The notes: generated by a model not told the origin, from the letters alone. A stretch of DNA of 64,000 bases from an uncultured Flavobacteriales bacterium (GCA_913056345.1 CAJXMH010000009.1:41883-105882); one strand, 5' to 3'; shown: positions 34,501 to 42,884, counted from the stretch's first letter. Translations and numbers: made by a program.

Positions 34501-35036
34501 GTCTTGATCAGACGGCTAAAACCTTGATCCAACAAATTGATACCCTATCGAGCATTGCTAATGCCTTTTCAGCATTCGCCAAGTTGCCTGAAAAAAACTT
34601 TCAGCAAGTCGAGTTGAAGCCGATCTTAGAGACTGCTACCAATTTGTATTTACATGAAGCCCAAATAGAATTAGAAGCAGCAGCAGGACTTGAAGAAGCG
34701 AAGGTTTTTGGAGATGCAGATCAATTATTAAGGTTGTTCAATAATTTGCTTAAAAATGCGGTACACGCCATTCAGGATAAAGCTGACGGACAAATCAAGG
34801 TCAGCTTAAGTGAGGATGAAAAGTCTTATGTTGTCACAATTTTAGATAACGGAATAGGTATTCCAAAAGAGCAACAAGAGCGCATATTCGAACCTAATTT
34901 CACTACTAAGAGTTCAGGCACCGGCTTGGGGCTAGCCATGGCAAAAAGTATCGTTACCCAAATGGAAGGGGAGATAAACCTCGATTCAGAACCTGGCAGG
35001 GGAACCAGCTTTTTTATACGCTTAAATAAGGTTTAA
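31575..35036 (+). CDS. Very large NtrY-like membrane sensor histidine kinase
   Basis: A 1153-residue kinase. Helix 1 is at about 6-22. A periplasmic-type region (23-190) is followed by a cluster of six or seven hydrophobic helices (about 195-395), a second extracytoplasmic region (400-640), two helices (about 645-662 and 681-702), a third sensor region (705-845) and a last helix (about 850-873). HAMP follows at about 874-925. The phosphoacceptor is H946 in VAHEIKNPLTPMKLS. The ATPase domain has NNLLKNAVHA (1056-1065), DNGIGI (1091-1096) and GTGLGL (1115-1120), so all catalytic boxes are intact. The H-box is of the NtrY type. No response regulator is adjacent. Confidence 0.9.
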   Translation: MQKMKWLLAIFISVLIIAVSFSNWLPNLAEPEQEARDFERLFLEQKVELDHQLEVFVEDFLKSPSNARERFDQAENSPPFLFVLQDEEILFWQEDITPFDQELLSLNDTVAFTGNSWQYIRQIEQEPYRFFALLPIKYDYEYENKFLLDHFFKAFEFPNLKGPVSIEMADFKVKGKDGKVYLALQYADVAQLSSVSLFWAHLLEVVAFLLFFWAFLKRFPPKRFASFSLHISFIFGFRLLLFFQLPYGWQKWSIFKPSQFAVHEYIPSLGDLLLHALALFYIVYIWKQFSKNHKASFWAAFEIFAVILLLVGVQQLIVQAVLNSAIEFNLNNLIELNVASYISLLTFALIFFSAAMLCQSALLRLKLPVLFQALFRRFGGAVFLLFVFSATAAYTISSSRTAKQKQQMQYILQKLAEEKDPVAEYLFEDIQQKLLQDDSLKSLLTSTELKAGQLSNYLKEVYFNGYWSKYNIIITPCKANDSLYLSTGDYYTPCNEYFMNLLKREGELISSTNLFQLQNFPGRIEYLAEINLSAKEELYSLYIELSSNMISEGQGYPELLLDEQSKADDLDLSDYSYAIYENGKLIYHNGNYTYARRLDLKTFNNSDLNSYEQEQFEHVNYAKDMETQLILSREQKDWLDRLTSWTYVFVLFALVYVFFSLTHAHFPHHFKLQLADFSAKVQFFLVGALFIALLAFSVGTFYYIKNQYQQKNFKSLKEKVRSINMEMEQAIGSEELLAEPLQAYISGQLIKLSNVFYTDINLYDTNGVLYATSRPEIFDQKLKSRRMNPAAYQAIGLDKKAEYVQKEEIGKMEYLSAYIPFKNYNNEVLAYLNLPYFAKQDEFQQELSSFLAATLNIYIAIFTFALLLSVFVVNQLSKPLRLIREKISGLTLGSSVSLIEWESQDEIGALVKEYNRVVLELNESAEQLAQQEREGAWREMAKQVAHEIKNPLTPMKLSIQHLQRTVKQKPEDFQNRLDQTAKTLIQQIDTLSSIANAFSAFAKLPEKNFQQVELKPILETATNLYLHEAQIELEAAAGLEEAKVFGDADQLLRLFNNLLKNAVHAIQDKADGQIKVSLSEDEKSYVVTILDNGIGIPKEQQERIFEPNFTTKSSGTGLGLAMAKSIVTQMEGEINLDSEPGRGTSFFIRLNKV

Positions 35037-35059
35037 GGCATAATTGGCAATTTATTCTT

Positions 35060-35102
35060 AAAACGCCAGATTGCTTCGTCCTCGCAATGACAGCGTTTTT
35101 TT
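35060..35102 (+). terminator. Intrinsic terminator after the histidine kinase gene
   Basis: AAAACGC (35060-35066) pairs with GCGTTTT (35093-35099) and ATTGC (35070-35074) with GCAAT (35084-35088), leaving small internal loops and a 9-base apical loop, followed by more T. It begins 23 bases after the kinase stop and forms the left end of the repeat element described next. Confidence 0.65.
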
Positions 35103-35242
35103 AATTACGAATTACGAATCAATCAATTGCGAAAGAATGACTTATTGGTTAATCTGTTAATGGGAAATGAATCAAACAGTCCATTGCGAGCAGAATGAAA
35201 TGGAGCGAAGCAATCCAATGGAAACAAGCAATCTAGCGTTTT
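35060..35242. repeat. Intergenic inverted-repeat element (CATTGCGAG/GAAGCAATC type)
   Basis: The 327-base gap 35037-35363 holds no gene but has an element with matching inverted ends: 35060-35077 and the reverse complement of 35225-35242 agree at 16 of 18 positions (AAAACGCCAGATTGCTTC versus AAAACGCTAGATTGCTTG). Inside are two opposed copies of a motif of the form CATTGCGAG-spacer-GAAGCAATC, one on the minus strand at the left (about 35069-35090) and one on the plus strand at 35182-35215. This motif resembles a dispersed repeat I recall from many unrelated bacterial genomes. The rest (35243-35363) shows nothing clear. Confidence 0.65.
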
Positions 35243-35363
35243 GAAGTAACACATTGCCCCCTACTTAATCTGATACATGAATTATAAATGAATCACTCAC
35301 AACTGCTGAATTTGAATGAGGAAGAATAAACCTATTTAAGAACCCAAATCATTTCACCAAGCC

Positions 35364-36272
35364 TTAGCGATAAATATCTCTCAAGGCTTCTTCTAATTTG
35401 TGATAGGTAAAGTCAAATCCTTTCTCTTGAACTTTTTTTGTCGAAACACGGCTGCCTTCTAACACCAATCTTGCTCTGCTGCCTAGAATCATCCGCATCA
35501 CAAAAGCTGGTACATTTGGCAAGAAAAATGGTTTATGCAAGGTCTTTGCCAATACTTTACTAAACTGTTGGTTATTTACCTGATTGGGAGCTGCTCCATT
35601 ATAAACCCCTGTCCATTTTTCTTCCATAGCTTTTATGAATAAGCGGCAGAGGTCATCAATGTGAACCCAGGGCATGTATTGTTTGCCGCTACCCAATGCC
35701 GCTCCGAAGCCAAGCTTAAAGGGTTTGGCCATTTCTTTCAATGCACCTCCTTTTTCACTCAACACAAGGCCTATTCTAATTTTTGCAGTAGGCACGCCTA
35801 ATTGTTGCATCTCGTCAACTTGTTTTTCCCATGCTATGCAGGTTTCGGCAATTACATCATCCGCTGGCTCATCCGCCTCTTTGTAAACGTGTTCAGAAGT
35901 TTGAAAGCCATAATATCCTACTGCTGAAGCAGATACAAAGCTTACAGGCTTTTTTTGATTCTTTTCAACTGCATCTATGATCAGCTTGGCACTTTTGGTT
36001 CTACTCTCTTCTATTTCTCGAATGCGTTCATCAGTCCATGCCTTATCTACAATTCCAGTTCCGGCTAAATGGATAATATGTTCAAAAGCTTCGATGGCTG
36101 CAGCTTCTAAGTCGCCCTTTTTCACGTCCCATTGAATCACATCTACCCCTTCTAAACTAGGTTGTTTGCTGCGACTCAAATGGCTAACCGCATAACCCTC
36201 CTGCATTAACAATTTACTTAGTCGTGTTCCAACTAAGCCACTTCCCCCGCTAATTAGTACCCTTTTCTTCAT
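35364..36272 (-). CDS. SDR-family NAD(P)-binding epimerase (TIGR01777/YfcH type)
   Basis: A soluble 302-residue extended SDR. The N-terminal Rossmann motif is GGSGLVGTRL right after MKKRVLIS; SAVGYYG carries the YG motif of this subfamily; the WVHIDDL segment and a C-terminal DUF1731-like block (VPAFVMRMILGSRARLVLEGSRV) confirm it. The substrate is unknown. An upstream ATG at 36344 would add 24 unrelated residues and run over the divergent gene. The adjacent ATG pair at 36270-36275 is preferred, and a -7 box ends only two bases before it. Confidence 0.86.
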   Translation of the reverse strand: MKKRVLISGGSGLVGTRLSKLLMQEGYAVSHLSRSKQPSLEGVDVIQWDVKKGDLEAAAIEAFEHIIHLAGTGIVDKAWTDERIREIEESRTKSAKLIIDAVEKNQKKPVSFVSASAVGYYGFQTSEHVYKEADEPADDVIAETCIAWEKQVDEMQQLGVPTAKIRIGLVLSEKGGALKEMAKPFKLGFGAALGSGKQYMPWVHIDDLCRLFIKAMEEKWTGVYNGAAPNQVNNQQFSKVLAKTLHKPFFLPNVPAFVMRMILGSRARLVLEGSRVSTKKVQEKGFDFTYHKLEEALRDIYR

Positions 36273-36276
36273 CATG

Positions 36277-36284
36277 CAAAAGTA
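36277..36284 (-). promoter_or_regulatory. Predicted -7 box for the SDR epimerase gene
   Basis: On the minus strand TACTTTTG directly precedes CATGATG. A start of transcription about 4-8 bases downstream would fall at the ATG pair, so the mRNA would be leaderless or nearly so. No -33 TTG at normal spacing. Confidence 0.45.
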
Positions 36285-36317
36285 AACAGTCCAAACTAGG
36301 ATTAAGTTGCTGCGCCT

Positions 36318-36325
36318 TAACTTTG
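36318..36325 (+). promoter_or_regulatory. Predicted -7 box for the 120-residue protein gene
   Basis: TAACTTTG, exact consensus, ends 4 bases before the ATG at 36330, again predicting a leaderless or nearly leaderless mRNA. It lies 33 bases from the opposed -7 box of the SDR gene. Confidence 0.45.
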
Positions 36326-36329
36326 CTAA

Positions 36330-36692
36330 ATGGAATTGCCTCAATTAAACAATTTACAACTTTACTATCAAAAATTGGAGTTCATTCAAGCTACTGCAGA
36401 TCAATTGATCAAAGACTTTCGCTTAGTAGATGAAGAGATTACCTTTAGCGGGAAGGCCGAAACGGCTTACCAAGAACTTTTAGACCAAGTGGTTCCAATT
36501 ATAGACCGATTGATCAATTTAGACACTGAGCGTTTCTTCAATTTACTCTACACGGTTGATTTAAACGAAGCTAAGGTAAAGCAATTGTTGTTTCAAGATC
36601 AAGCAGAGCCAACAGCTGTAGCCGTTTCCAAATACATTATTGAAAGGGAGTTGACAAAAGTCTTGATTCGAAAGCACTTCTCAACTCAATGA
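36330..36692 (+). CDS. Small soluble protein of unknown function
   Basis: A 120-residue, mostly helical, acidic protein without signal peptide or membrane helix. Tracts such as AYQELLDQVVPIIDRLINLD and the C-terminal SKYIIERELTKVLIRKHF look like amphipathic helices. I do not recognise a family. It is divergent from the SDR epimerase gene (57 bases between starts) and lies 79 bases before sucA, which has its own promoter box. A coding role is supported by the clean frame, the plausible composition and the promoter. Confidence 0.7.
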   Translation: MELPQLNNLQLYYQKLEFIQATADQLIKDFRLVDEEITFSGKAETAYQELLDQVVPIIDRLINLDTERFFNLLYTVDLNEAKVKQLLFQDQAEPTAVAVSKYIIERELTKVLIRKHFSTQ

Positions 36693-36708
36693 ACTATCGG
36701 CTTTCTGC

Positions 36709-36741
36709 TTGAACCTAATCGCGCAACTTTAGTTAAATTTG
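36709..36741 (+). promoter_or_regulatory. Predicted promoter of sucA-sucB
   Basis: TTG at 36709-36711, 22 bases of spacer, and TAAATTTG at 36734-36741. Both elements fit the Bacteroidota consensus. The predicted transcript start is about 36747, giving a leader of roughly 25 bases before the sucA ATG at 36772. Confidence 0.65.
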
Positions 36742-36771
36742 CGTTCGTGAAAGATCACATTAAAACATTAT

Positions 36772-39534
36772 ATGGATAAGTTTTCTTACCTGAGTAATGC
36801 AGACGTTTCAGCCGTTGAAGAACTCTACCAAAACTACCTTCAAGATCCCAGCTCTGTTGAAGAGGGATGGGCTAAGTTTTTTGAAGGTTTCGAATTTGCC
36901 AGAAAAAATTACGAAGAGACTACTGCTTCGGCAGTTAAAAGTGACCGAGCTGTTTTTGAACCCGGTCTTGACTTTGATAAAGAGTTCAAGGTGCTAGGCT
37001 TGATTAATGGTTACCGCACAAGGGGGCATTTGTTTACCAAAACTAACCCTGTAAGAGAAAGAAGAAAGTACGAACCAACGCTTGATATTGAGAACTTTGG
37101 ATTAAGCAAAGATGACCTCAATAAAAATTTCAAAGCCGGTATTGAAATCGGTTTAGAAAATGCAACGCTTCAAGAGATCATAGACCACTTAAAAGAAACT
37201 TACTGTAACTCTATTGGAGTTGAGTACCGTTATATTCGCAAGCCTGATAAGGTAAAGTGGTTGGAAGACAAGCTAGAATCTAATCGAAATCGTCCGGAAT
37301 TTAGCAAGGAAGATCAAAAGCACATGCTGCACAAGCTTAGTCAAGCGGTTACGTTTGAGCAGTTCTTGCATAAAAAATTCGTTGGTCAAAAGCGGTTTTC
37401 ACTAGAAGGTGGCGAGGCCTTGATTCCTGCCTTAGATGCAGTAATTGAGATGGGCGCGGATATGGGCATTGAAGAATATGTGGTTGGCATGGCTCATAGA
37501 GGAAGGCTAAATGTGCTTGCGAATATCTTCAACAAAACATACGACGCTATTTTTAGCGAATTTGAAGGGAAAGAGTACGAAGACAATCTTTTTGATGGGG
37601 ATGTTAAATACCACTTAGGTTACTCTTCTGATGTAAAAACGGATAACGGAAAAAACGTAAAGCTAACCCTATGTCCTAATCCTTCTCACCTTGAAGCGGT
37701 TGATCCTATTGTTAATGGAATCGCACGAGCAAAGATCGATCACTATTTAAAAAGTGAAGATAAAATAGCGCCCATCATGATTCATGGAGACGCTTCTATT
37801 GCAGGTCAAGGAGTGGTTTACGAAGTAATCCAAATGGCAGGTTTAGATGCTTACCGCACCGGCGGTACAATCCATATTGTGATTAACAACCAAATTGGCT
37901 TTACTACTAATTATTTAGATGCTCGATCTTCTACCTATTGCACTGATGTAGGAAAAGTTACCTTAAGCCCTGTTTTTCATGTAAATGGAGATGATGTAGA
38001 GGCAGTGGTGCATACCATAAAATTGGCTCTACAGTACCGACAGCAATTTAAGAAAGACGTATTTGTAGACTTGCTTTGCTACAGAAAGTATGGCCACAAC
38101 GAAGGGGATGAGCCACGATTTACGCAACCCATTCTTTACAAAGCTATTTCCAAGCATCCGAATCCGAGGGAGTTATACTTAGAGGAACTTGTTGATAAGG
38201 GAGTAATCACCAAAGAAGAAGCTGCTTCTATGAAGACAGAATTCAATGGTATGCTTCAGGAAAGGCTGACGGATTCAAAAGAAATCGAAAAGGCATCCAT
38301 TTCTAACTTCATGGAAGATGATTGGAAAGAAATCGTTTCGAGCAAATTAGAAGATTTTGAGCAATCGCCTGAAACAGGTTTCGATAAAAAGAAACTCCAA
38401 GAAATCGGAGACCAGATTACGCTTTTAGATGAGAATAAGCCCTTCTTTAAGAAGTCTAGAAAACTGATGGATGAGCGCAGAAAGATGTTGGTCGAAAAGA
38501 AAGAAGTAGACTGGGGGCTAGCTGAGTTATTAGCTTATGGCTCATTAGTTTATGAAGGCTTTCCGGTTCGCATGACAGGCCAAGATGTAGAAAGAGGAAC
38601 TTTTTCACACCGGCACGCTGTGCTTAAAGTGGAAGATTCTGAGGAAGAATACCTGCCACTTAATAACATCAGTGAAGATCAAGCAAATTTCCAAATCTAC
38701 AACTCGCTTTTATCAGAGTATGCTGTTCTAGGTTTTGAGTATGGCTATTCGATGGCCTCGCCAAACGCTTTGCCGATATGGGAAGCGCAGTTCGGGGACT
38801 TTAATAATGGAGCTCAGATTATAATCGATCAATTTTTGAGCAGCGCAGAAGATAAGTGGAATAGTAAAAGTGGCATTGTGTTGTTCTTACCTCATGGATA
38901 TGAGGGCCAAGGTGCTGAGCATTCAAGTGCACGTATGGAGCGTTATTTAACGCTTTGCTCTGATCGTAATATGCAGGCAGTGAACATCACTTCTCCTGCT
39001 AATTTCTTTCACGTTTTGAGAAGACAACTTAAACGTGAATTCAGAACTCCTCTGATCGTCTTTACTCCGAAAAGCCTCTTGCGTCACCCTGAAGTAATTT
39101 CGCCTGTGGAAGACCTAACAAAAGGAAACTTCAAAGAGATTCTTGATGATGAGCGCATCACCAAATCGAAAGTAAAAACAGTGGTTTGTTGTTCAGGTAA
39201 ATTGTTTTTCGAATTAAGGAAAAAGCGTGAAAAGGAGGGCATAGAGGATGTTGCGCTAATCAGAATAGAGCAATTATATCCTTTCCCACAGAAACAATTT
39301 AATAAGCTATTAAAAACCTATAAAAACGCAGAGAACCTCGTTTGGGCGCAAGAAGAACCCGAAAATATGGGAGCATGGCGTTTTATTAAAACCACAACAG
39401 AGCAAGCAGCTGATTGGAAGGTAGTTTCAAGGCCGCCAAGTGCCAGCCCTGCATCTGGTTCAACCAAGGTTTTTGATCGCAGACAAAAAGCAATTTTAGA
39501 AGAAGTATTCAGCTACTCTTTAGTAGCATCATAA
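36772..39534 (+). CDS. sucA: 2-oxoglutarate dehydrogenase E1 component
   Basis: The thiamine-diphosphate enzyme that decarboxylates 2-oxoglutarate in the TCA cycle, 920 residues. The N-terminal block (SNADVSAVEELYQNYLQDP) is the E2-binding region. ThDP-binding and active-site motifs include GMAHRGRLNVLANI, HGDASIAGQGVVYE and the VINNQIGFTTN pair with GDAS; CYRKYGHNEGDEP follows. The C-terminal transketolase-like half has VLPHGYEGQGAEHSSAR in a near form. It is full length and 15 bases upstream of sucB. Confidence 0.97.
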   Translation: MDKFSYLSNADVSAVEELYQNYLQDPSSVEEGWAKFFEGFEFARKNYEETTASAVKSDRAVFEPGLDFDKEFKVLGLINGYRTRGHLFTKTNPVRERRKYEPTLDIENFGLSKDDLNKNFKAGIEIGLENATLQEIIDHLKETYCNSIGVEYRYIRKPDKVKWLEDKLESNRNRPEFSKEDQKHMLHKLSQAVTFEQFLHKKFVGQKRFSLEGGEALIPALDAVIEMGADMGIEEYVVGMAHRGRLNVLANIFNKTYDAIFSEFEGKEYEDNLFDGDVKYHLGYSSDVKTDNGKNVKLTLCPNPSHLEAVDPIVNGIARAKIDHYLKSEDKIAPIMIHGDASIAGQGVVYEVIQMAGLDAYRTGGTIHIVINNQIGFTTNYLDARSSTYCTDVGKVTLSPVFHVNGDDVEAVVHTIKLALQYRQQFKKDVFVDLLCYRKYGHNEGDEPRFTQPILYKAISKHPNPRELYLEELVDKGVITKEEAASMKTEFNGMLQERLTDSKEIEKASISNFMEDDWKEIVSSKLEDFEQSPETGFDKKKLQEIGDQITLLDENKPFFKKSRKLMDERRKMLVEKKEVDWGLAELLAYGSLVYEGFPVRMTGQDVERGTFSHRHAVLKVEDSEEEYLPLNNISEDQANFQIYNSLLSEYAVLGFEYGYSMASPNALPIWEAQFGDFNNGAQIIIDQFLSSAEDKWNSKSGIVLFLPHGYEGQGAEHSSARMERYLTLCSDRNMQAVNITSPANFFHVLRRQLKREFRTPLIVFTPKSLLRHPEVISPVEDLTKGNFKEILDDERITKSKVKTVVCCSGKLFFELRKKREKEGIEDVALIRIEQLYPFPQKQFNKLLKTYKNAENLVWAQEEPENMGAWRFIKTTTEQAADWKVVSRPPSASPASGSTKVFDRRQKAILEEVFSYSLVAS

Positions 39535-39549
39535 TTCAACCAAAATACC

Positions 39550-40839
39550 ATGAGTAAGGAAGAAGTAAAAGTTCCCAGTCCGGGAGAATCCATATCAGAA
39601 GTCGACATTGCCTCTTGGACCGTTTCAGAAGGCGATTATGTTGAGATAGACGATGTTATTGCCGAGATTGACTCCGATAAAGCGACTTTAGAGTTAACTG
39701 CCACTGCTAGTGGAAGCATTAGTTTTATCGCTGAAGAAGGAGATACCGTTGAGGTTGGGGCTGTGGTTGCTGAAATTGACACTTCCGCAGAGGCACCAGA
39801 AACCAAAGAAGAGAATAAGGCTGAAGAAGAGGCCAAGCCTAAGGATGAAGGCAAGGATTCCAAAGAAAATAAAGAAGCAAAAGACAGTTCAAGTGACAAG
39901 GCTTCAGAAAAAGATCAATCAAAAGAGCGTGAATCTTCTCACGCCTCAGGCCATCCTTCTCCTGCGGCTAAAAAGATCATGAAGGAAAACAACATTCAAA
40001 GTAATCAAATTAGCGGCACTGGAAAAGGCGGTCGGATTACGAAACAAGATGTGGTAAGCGCCATGGCTGCAGGTATTCCTTCAGAAGCTACTCAAGGTTG
40101 GGGCGGTAGCCGTGAGCAAGACCGAAAAAAAATGTCTTCTCTGCGACGCAAAGTAGCTGAGAGACTTGTTTCCGTGAAGAATGATACGGCGATGTTGACC
40201 ACTTTCAATGAGGTTGACATGAAACCTGTGATGGATTTACGCAGTAAATACAAGGAAAAATTCAGAGATCACCATGATGTAAACCTTGGCTTTATGTCCT
40301 TTTTTACCAAAGCGGTCACAGAAGCCTTGAACCATTTTCCTGCGGTGAACGCTATGATCGATGGGAATGAAATTGTGTATCATGATTATGCAGACGTTGG
40401 GATAGCAGTGAGCAGCCCAAAAGGGTTAATGGTACCAGTTATTCGCAATGCAGAGCAAATGGGCTTAGCAGAAATAGAAGCAGAAGTTAAAAGACTAGCC
40501 ATTAAAGCCAGAGATGGTAAACTCTCTATGGATGAAATGACTGGAGGAACTTTTACCATTACCAATGGAGGAGTATTTGGCTCTATGATGAGCACGCCCA
40601 TTATTAATCCACCGCAGTCGGCGATCTTAGGGATGCACAATATCGTTGAGCGCCCCGTAGCGATTAAAGGAGAAGTAGTGGTTAGGCCTGTCATGTATTT
40701 GGCCTTGTCATACGATCATAGAATTATTGATGGAAAAGAATCAGTAAGCTTCCTTGTAAAGATCAAAGAGATGATCGAAAATCCATCTAAAATTATCTTT
40801 GGAGGGAAAGATCCTGAGGAGGTGCTACTTGGCCTTTAA
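39550..40839 (+). CDS. sucB: Dihydrolipoyllysine succinyltransferase (2-oxoglutarate dehydrogenase E2)
   Basis: The 429-residue core of the complex. The lipoyl domain (1-77) has the lipoylated K44 in [12 protein letters not shown] long Glu/Lys/Ser-rich linker (80-130) leads to the E1/E3-binding domain (about 134-173, [13 protein letters not shown] and [13 protein letters not shown]). The C-terminal acyltransferase has the catalytic HRIIDG in [18 protein letters not shown]3 (lpd) is not in the window. It is co-transcribed with sucA. Confidence 0.97.
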   Translation: MSKEEVKVPSPGESISEVDIASWTVSEGDYVEIDDVIAEIDSDKATLELTATASGSISFIAEEGDTVEVGAVVAEIDTSAEAPETKEENKAEEEAKPKDEGKDSKENKEAKDSSSDKASEKDQSKERESSHASGHPSPAAKKIMKENNIQSNQISGTGKGGRITKQDVVSAMAAGIPSEATQGWGGSREQDRKKMSSLRRKVAERLVSVKNDTAMLTTFNEVDMKPVMDLRSKYKEKFRDHHDVNLGFMSFFTKAVTEALNHFPAVNAMIDGNEIVYHDYADVGIAVSSPKGLMVPVIRNAEQMGLAEIEAEVKRLAIKARDGKLSMDEMTGGTFTITNGGVFGSMMSTPIINPPQSAILGMHNIVERPVAIKGEVVVRPVMYLALSYDHRIIDGKESVSFLVKIKEMIENPSKIIFGGKDPEEVLLGL

Positions 40840-40869
40840 GCAAATTCAACCTTTGATTGTTGCTTCTGT

Positions 40870-41358
40870 ATGAGCCTACACACCCTTATAAAGCTGTTAA
40901 TCCTTTTACTTTGGTTTCCAAGTTTAGCATCAGCGCAAAATGGATTGCTTATGCTACACGGCAAGGTGGTGAGCGATATGCAATCTTTAAGTGAGGTAAG
41001 GGTAGAGGTTATTTCCAATGAAAATGATACCATTTGGGATTTTATTACGCCTAGAAACGGATCCTACAAGGTTAATATTCCACTTGGCCAAGTATATACC
41101 ATTGAGTTTTATAAAGAGGGCTATTTCAAAAAGGCTGTGGGCGTAATGGGTTTTTCGATTCAAGATACCATTGAGCAAGTGTCAGGAAGGTATTTTTATC
41201 AATTAGACATAGAAATGCTTCCAAACAATTTGAATGAAAAGCCTGTGGTTATTCCGCCTGTAGCAAAGCTATACATAGAAGACCCAGAGAAGGGATTTAC
41301 TTATGATAAACAATATGTAAAGTGGGTGCAAGATGAATACGAAGAACTCAATGAGTAA
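40870..41358 (+). CDS. Secreted protein with carboxypeptidase-regulatory-like beta domain
   Basis: A 162-residue protein with a signal peptide (cleavage near ASAQ, about 24). The rest begins with LLMLHGKVVSDMQSLSEVRVEV, the pattern of CarboxypepD_reg/TonB-plug-associated beta-sandwich domains, with a following turn GSYKVNIPLGQVYTIEFYKEGY. It may act in the envelope, but the partner is unknown. It follows sucB by 30 bases on the same strand and ends 37 bases before purD, so it could be part of a longer transcript. Confidence 0.72.
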   Translation: MSLHTLIKLLILLLWFPSLASAQNGLLMLHGKVVSDMQSLSEVRVEVISNENDTIWDFITPRNGSYKVNIPLGQVYTIEFYKEGYFKKAVGVMGFSIQDTIEQVSGRYFYQLDIEMLPNNLNEKPVVIPPVAKLYIEDPEKGFTYDKQYVKWVQDEYEELNE

Positions 41359-41395
41359 GCCTGCTTTTAGTTTCTTTGCAAAAAATTACAGCAGC

Positions 41396-42679
41396 ATGAA
41401 TGTATTGATTCTTGGTTCCGGAGGAAGGGAACACGCCCTAGCTTGGAAAATTAAACAAAGTAAGCAACTGGAGCAGCTTTATGTTGCACCGGGTAATGCA
41501 GGAACCGCCGAGCTAGCGGAGAACCTTTCTCTTTCTCCACATGATTTTGATGCTGTAGCTGAACAAGTAAAAGACTTAAACATCAACCTTTTGCTAGTAG
41601 GGCCAGAGGATCCTTTAGTAAATGGGATTGTAGATTATTTTAAGCAGAAGAAAGGATTTGAAGACCTTATGGTTATAGGCCCTGCTAAAGAGCCTGCCAT
41701 GTTAGAAGGGAGTAAAGAATTTGCGAAAAACTTCATGGCACAATTCAAGGTGCCAACCGCCGCTTACCAATCTTTTCAAAAGCACCGCATTGAAGAGGGC
41801 TATAAATTTTTAGAAAGCTTAAAGCCACCTTATGTTTTAAAAGCAGATGGTTTGGCAGCAGGAAAGGGTGTGTTGATTATTAAAGACTTAGAAGAAGCGA
41901 AGTTGGCGCTAAGGAGCATGTTGGTTGAAGAGCAATTTGGCTCAGCCAGTCAAAATGTGGTGATTGAAGAGTTCCTTGATGGAATTGAGATGTCTGTTTT
42001 TGTGCTAACCGATGGGGAGTCGTATAAAATTTTACCTGAAGCAAAAGATTACAAACGAATTGGAGAGGCGGACACAGGCTTAAATACTGGTGGAATGGGA
42101 GCGGTTTCACCCGTTCCATTCGCCGACCAATCGCTTTTAGATAAGATCGAACAGAAAATAGTGAAGCCGAGTGTTGCTGGTATAAAGGAACGGGGCTTTG
42201 ACTATAAAGGCTTTTTGTTTATTGGTTTAATGATTGTAGAGCATGAGCCTTATGTGATTGAATACAATGTAAGAATGGGTGATCCTGAAACAGAAGTAGT
42301 GATGCCACGGGTCAAGTCAGATTTACTCAGTCATTTAATAGCTGCAGCTAATGGTCGATTAGACTCCGAAAAGCTTGAAATAGATAAGGAGGCAGCCACT
42401 ACGGTCATGTTAGTATCAGGAGGCTACCCTGAGGCCTATGAAAAGGGCAAAGTAATTAAGGGCTTAGACGAAGTAGCAGACGCCACTATTTTTCACGCAG
42501 GGACAAAAAACGAAGGAGAAGAAGTTATAACCAATGGGGGCAGGGTTCTAGCCGTAACAGCAAGAGGAGAAAATTATAAAGCCGCTTTAGAAAAAAGCTA
42601 CAGGAATGTCAACCGAATTTTATTCGATCAAAAGTATTTTAGGAAAGACATTGGGTTTGATCTGATGGATGCTGAGTGA
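41396..42679 (+). CDS. purD: Phosphoribosylamine-glycine ligase (GAR synthetase)
   Basis: The ATP-grasp enzyme of the second step of de novo purine synthesis, 427 residues. Signatures: MNVLILGSGGREHALAWK at the start, VGPEDPLVNGIVD, the ATP-grasp strands KADGLAAGKGVLI, and NVRMGDPETEVVMPR near the C-terminal ATP site. An upstream in-frame ATG (41333) would overlap the preceding gene and add 21 residues with no family match, so 41396 is chosen. It converges with the small minus-strand gene, leaving two bases between stops. Confidence 0.95.
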   Translation: MNVLILGSGGREHALAWKIKQSKQLEQLYVAPGNAGTAELAENLSLSPHDFDAVAEQVKDLNINLLLVGPEDPLVNGIVDYFKQKKGFEDLMVIGPAKEPAMLEGSKEFAKNFMAQFKVPTAAYQSFQKHRIEEGYKFLESLKPPYVLKADGLAAGKGVLIIKDLEEAKLALRSMLVEEQFGSASQNVVIEEFLDGIEMSVFVLTDGESYKILPEAKDYKRIGEADTGLNTGGMGAVSPVPFADQSLLDKIEQKIVKPSVAGIKERGFDYKGFLFIGLMIVEHEPYVIEYNVRMGDPETEVVMPRVKSDLLSHLIAAANGRLDSEKLEIDKEAATTVMLVSGGYPEAYEKGKVIKGLDEVADATIFHAGTKNEGEEVITNGGRVLAVTARGENYKAALEKSYRNVNRILFDQKYFRKDIGFDLMDAE

Positions 42680-42681
42680 TC

Positions 42682-42867
42682 TTACTCTACACCGCCGCTT
42701 TGCTTTGCTTTGGCTTTGTATTTTTTCAGTTGACCTAACCAGAAAACAATACCTCCAAAAATTACTGCTGAAAATAAAGCATTTGGCAAATTGCCTAGTG
42801 GTGGTAAAATTTCAAAGGTCCATGCTAATAGATCACCTAAACCGTAAATTATTTCGTTCCAACTCAT
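42682..42867 (-). CDS. Small one-pass membrane protein, resembling DUF6341 of Bacteroidota
   Basis: A 61-residue protein with a short N-terminal amphipathic part (MSWNEIIYGLGDLL), one membrane helix (about 31-47, LFSAVIFGGIVFWLGQL) and a basic tail. This resembles the DUF6341 family I recall next to purD and DUF6427 genes in Flavobacteriia; that link is from memory. A longer frame from 42927 would add 20 residues. The ATG at 42865-42867 fits the promoter box at 42885-42892. It is tail-to-tail with purD. Confidence 0.68.
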   Translation of the reverse strand: MSWNEIIYGLGDLLAWTFEILPPLGNLPNALFSAVIFGGIVFWLGQLKKYKAKAKQSGGVE

Positions 42868-42884
42868 TTGTGTAAATCTTTCTG

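Noticed and set aside
35037..35363. tRNA or small RNA gene in the longest gap
   Set aside because: No cloverleaf or TTC-A-rich T-arm pattern was found; the structure is explained by the inverted-repeat element.
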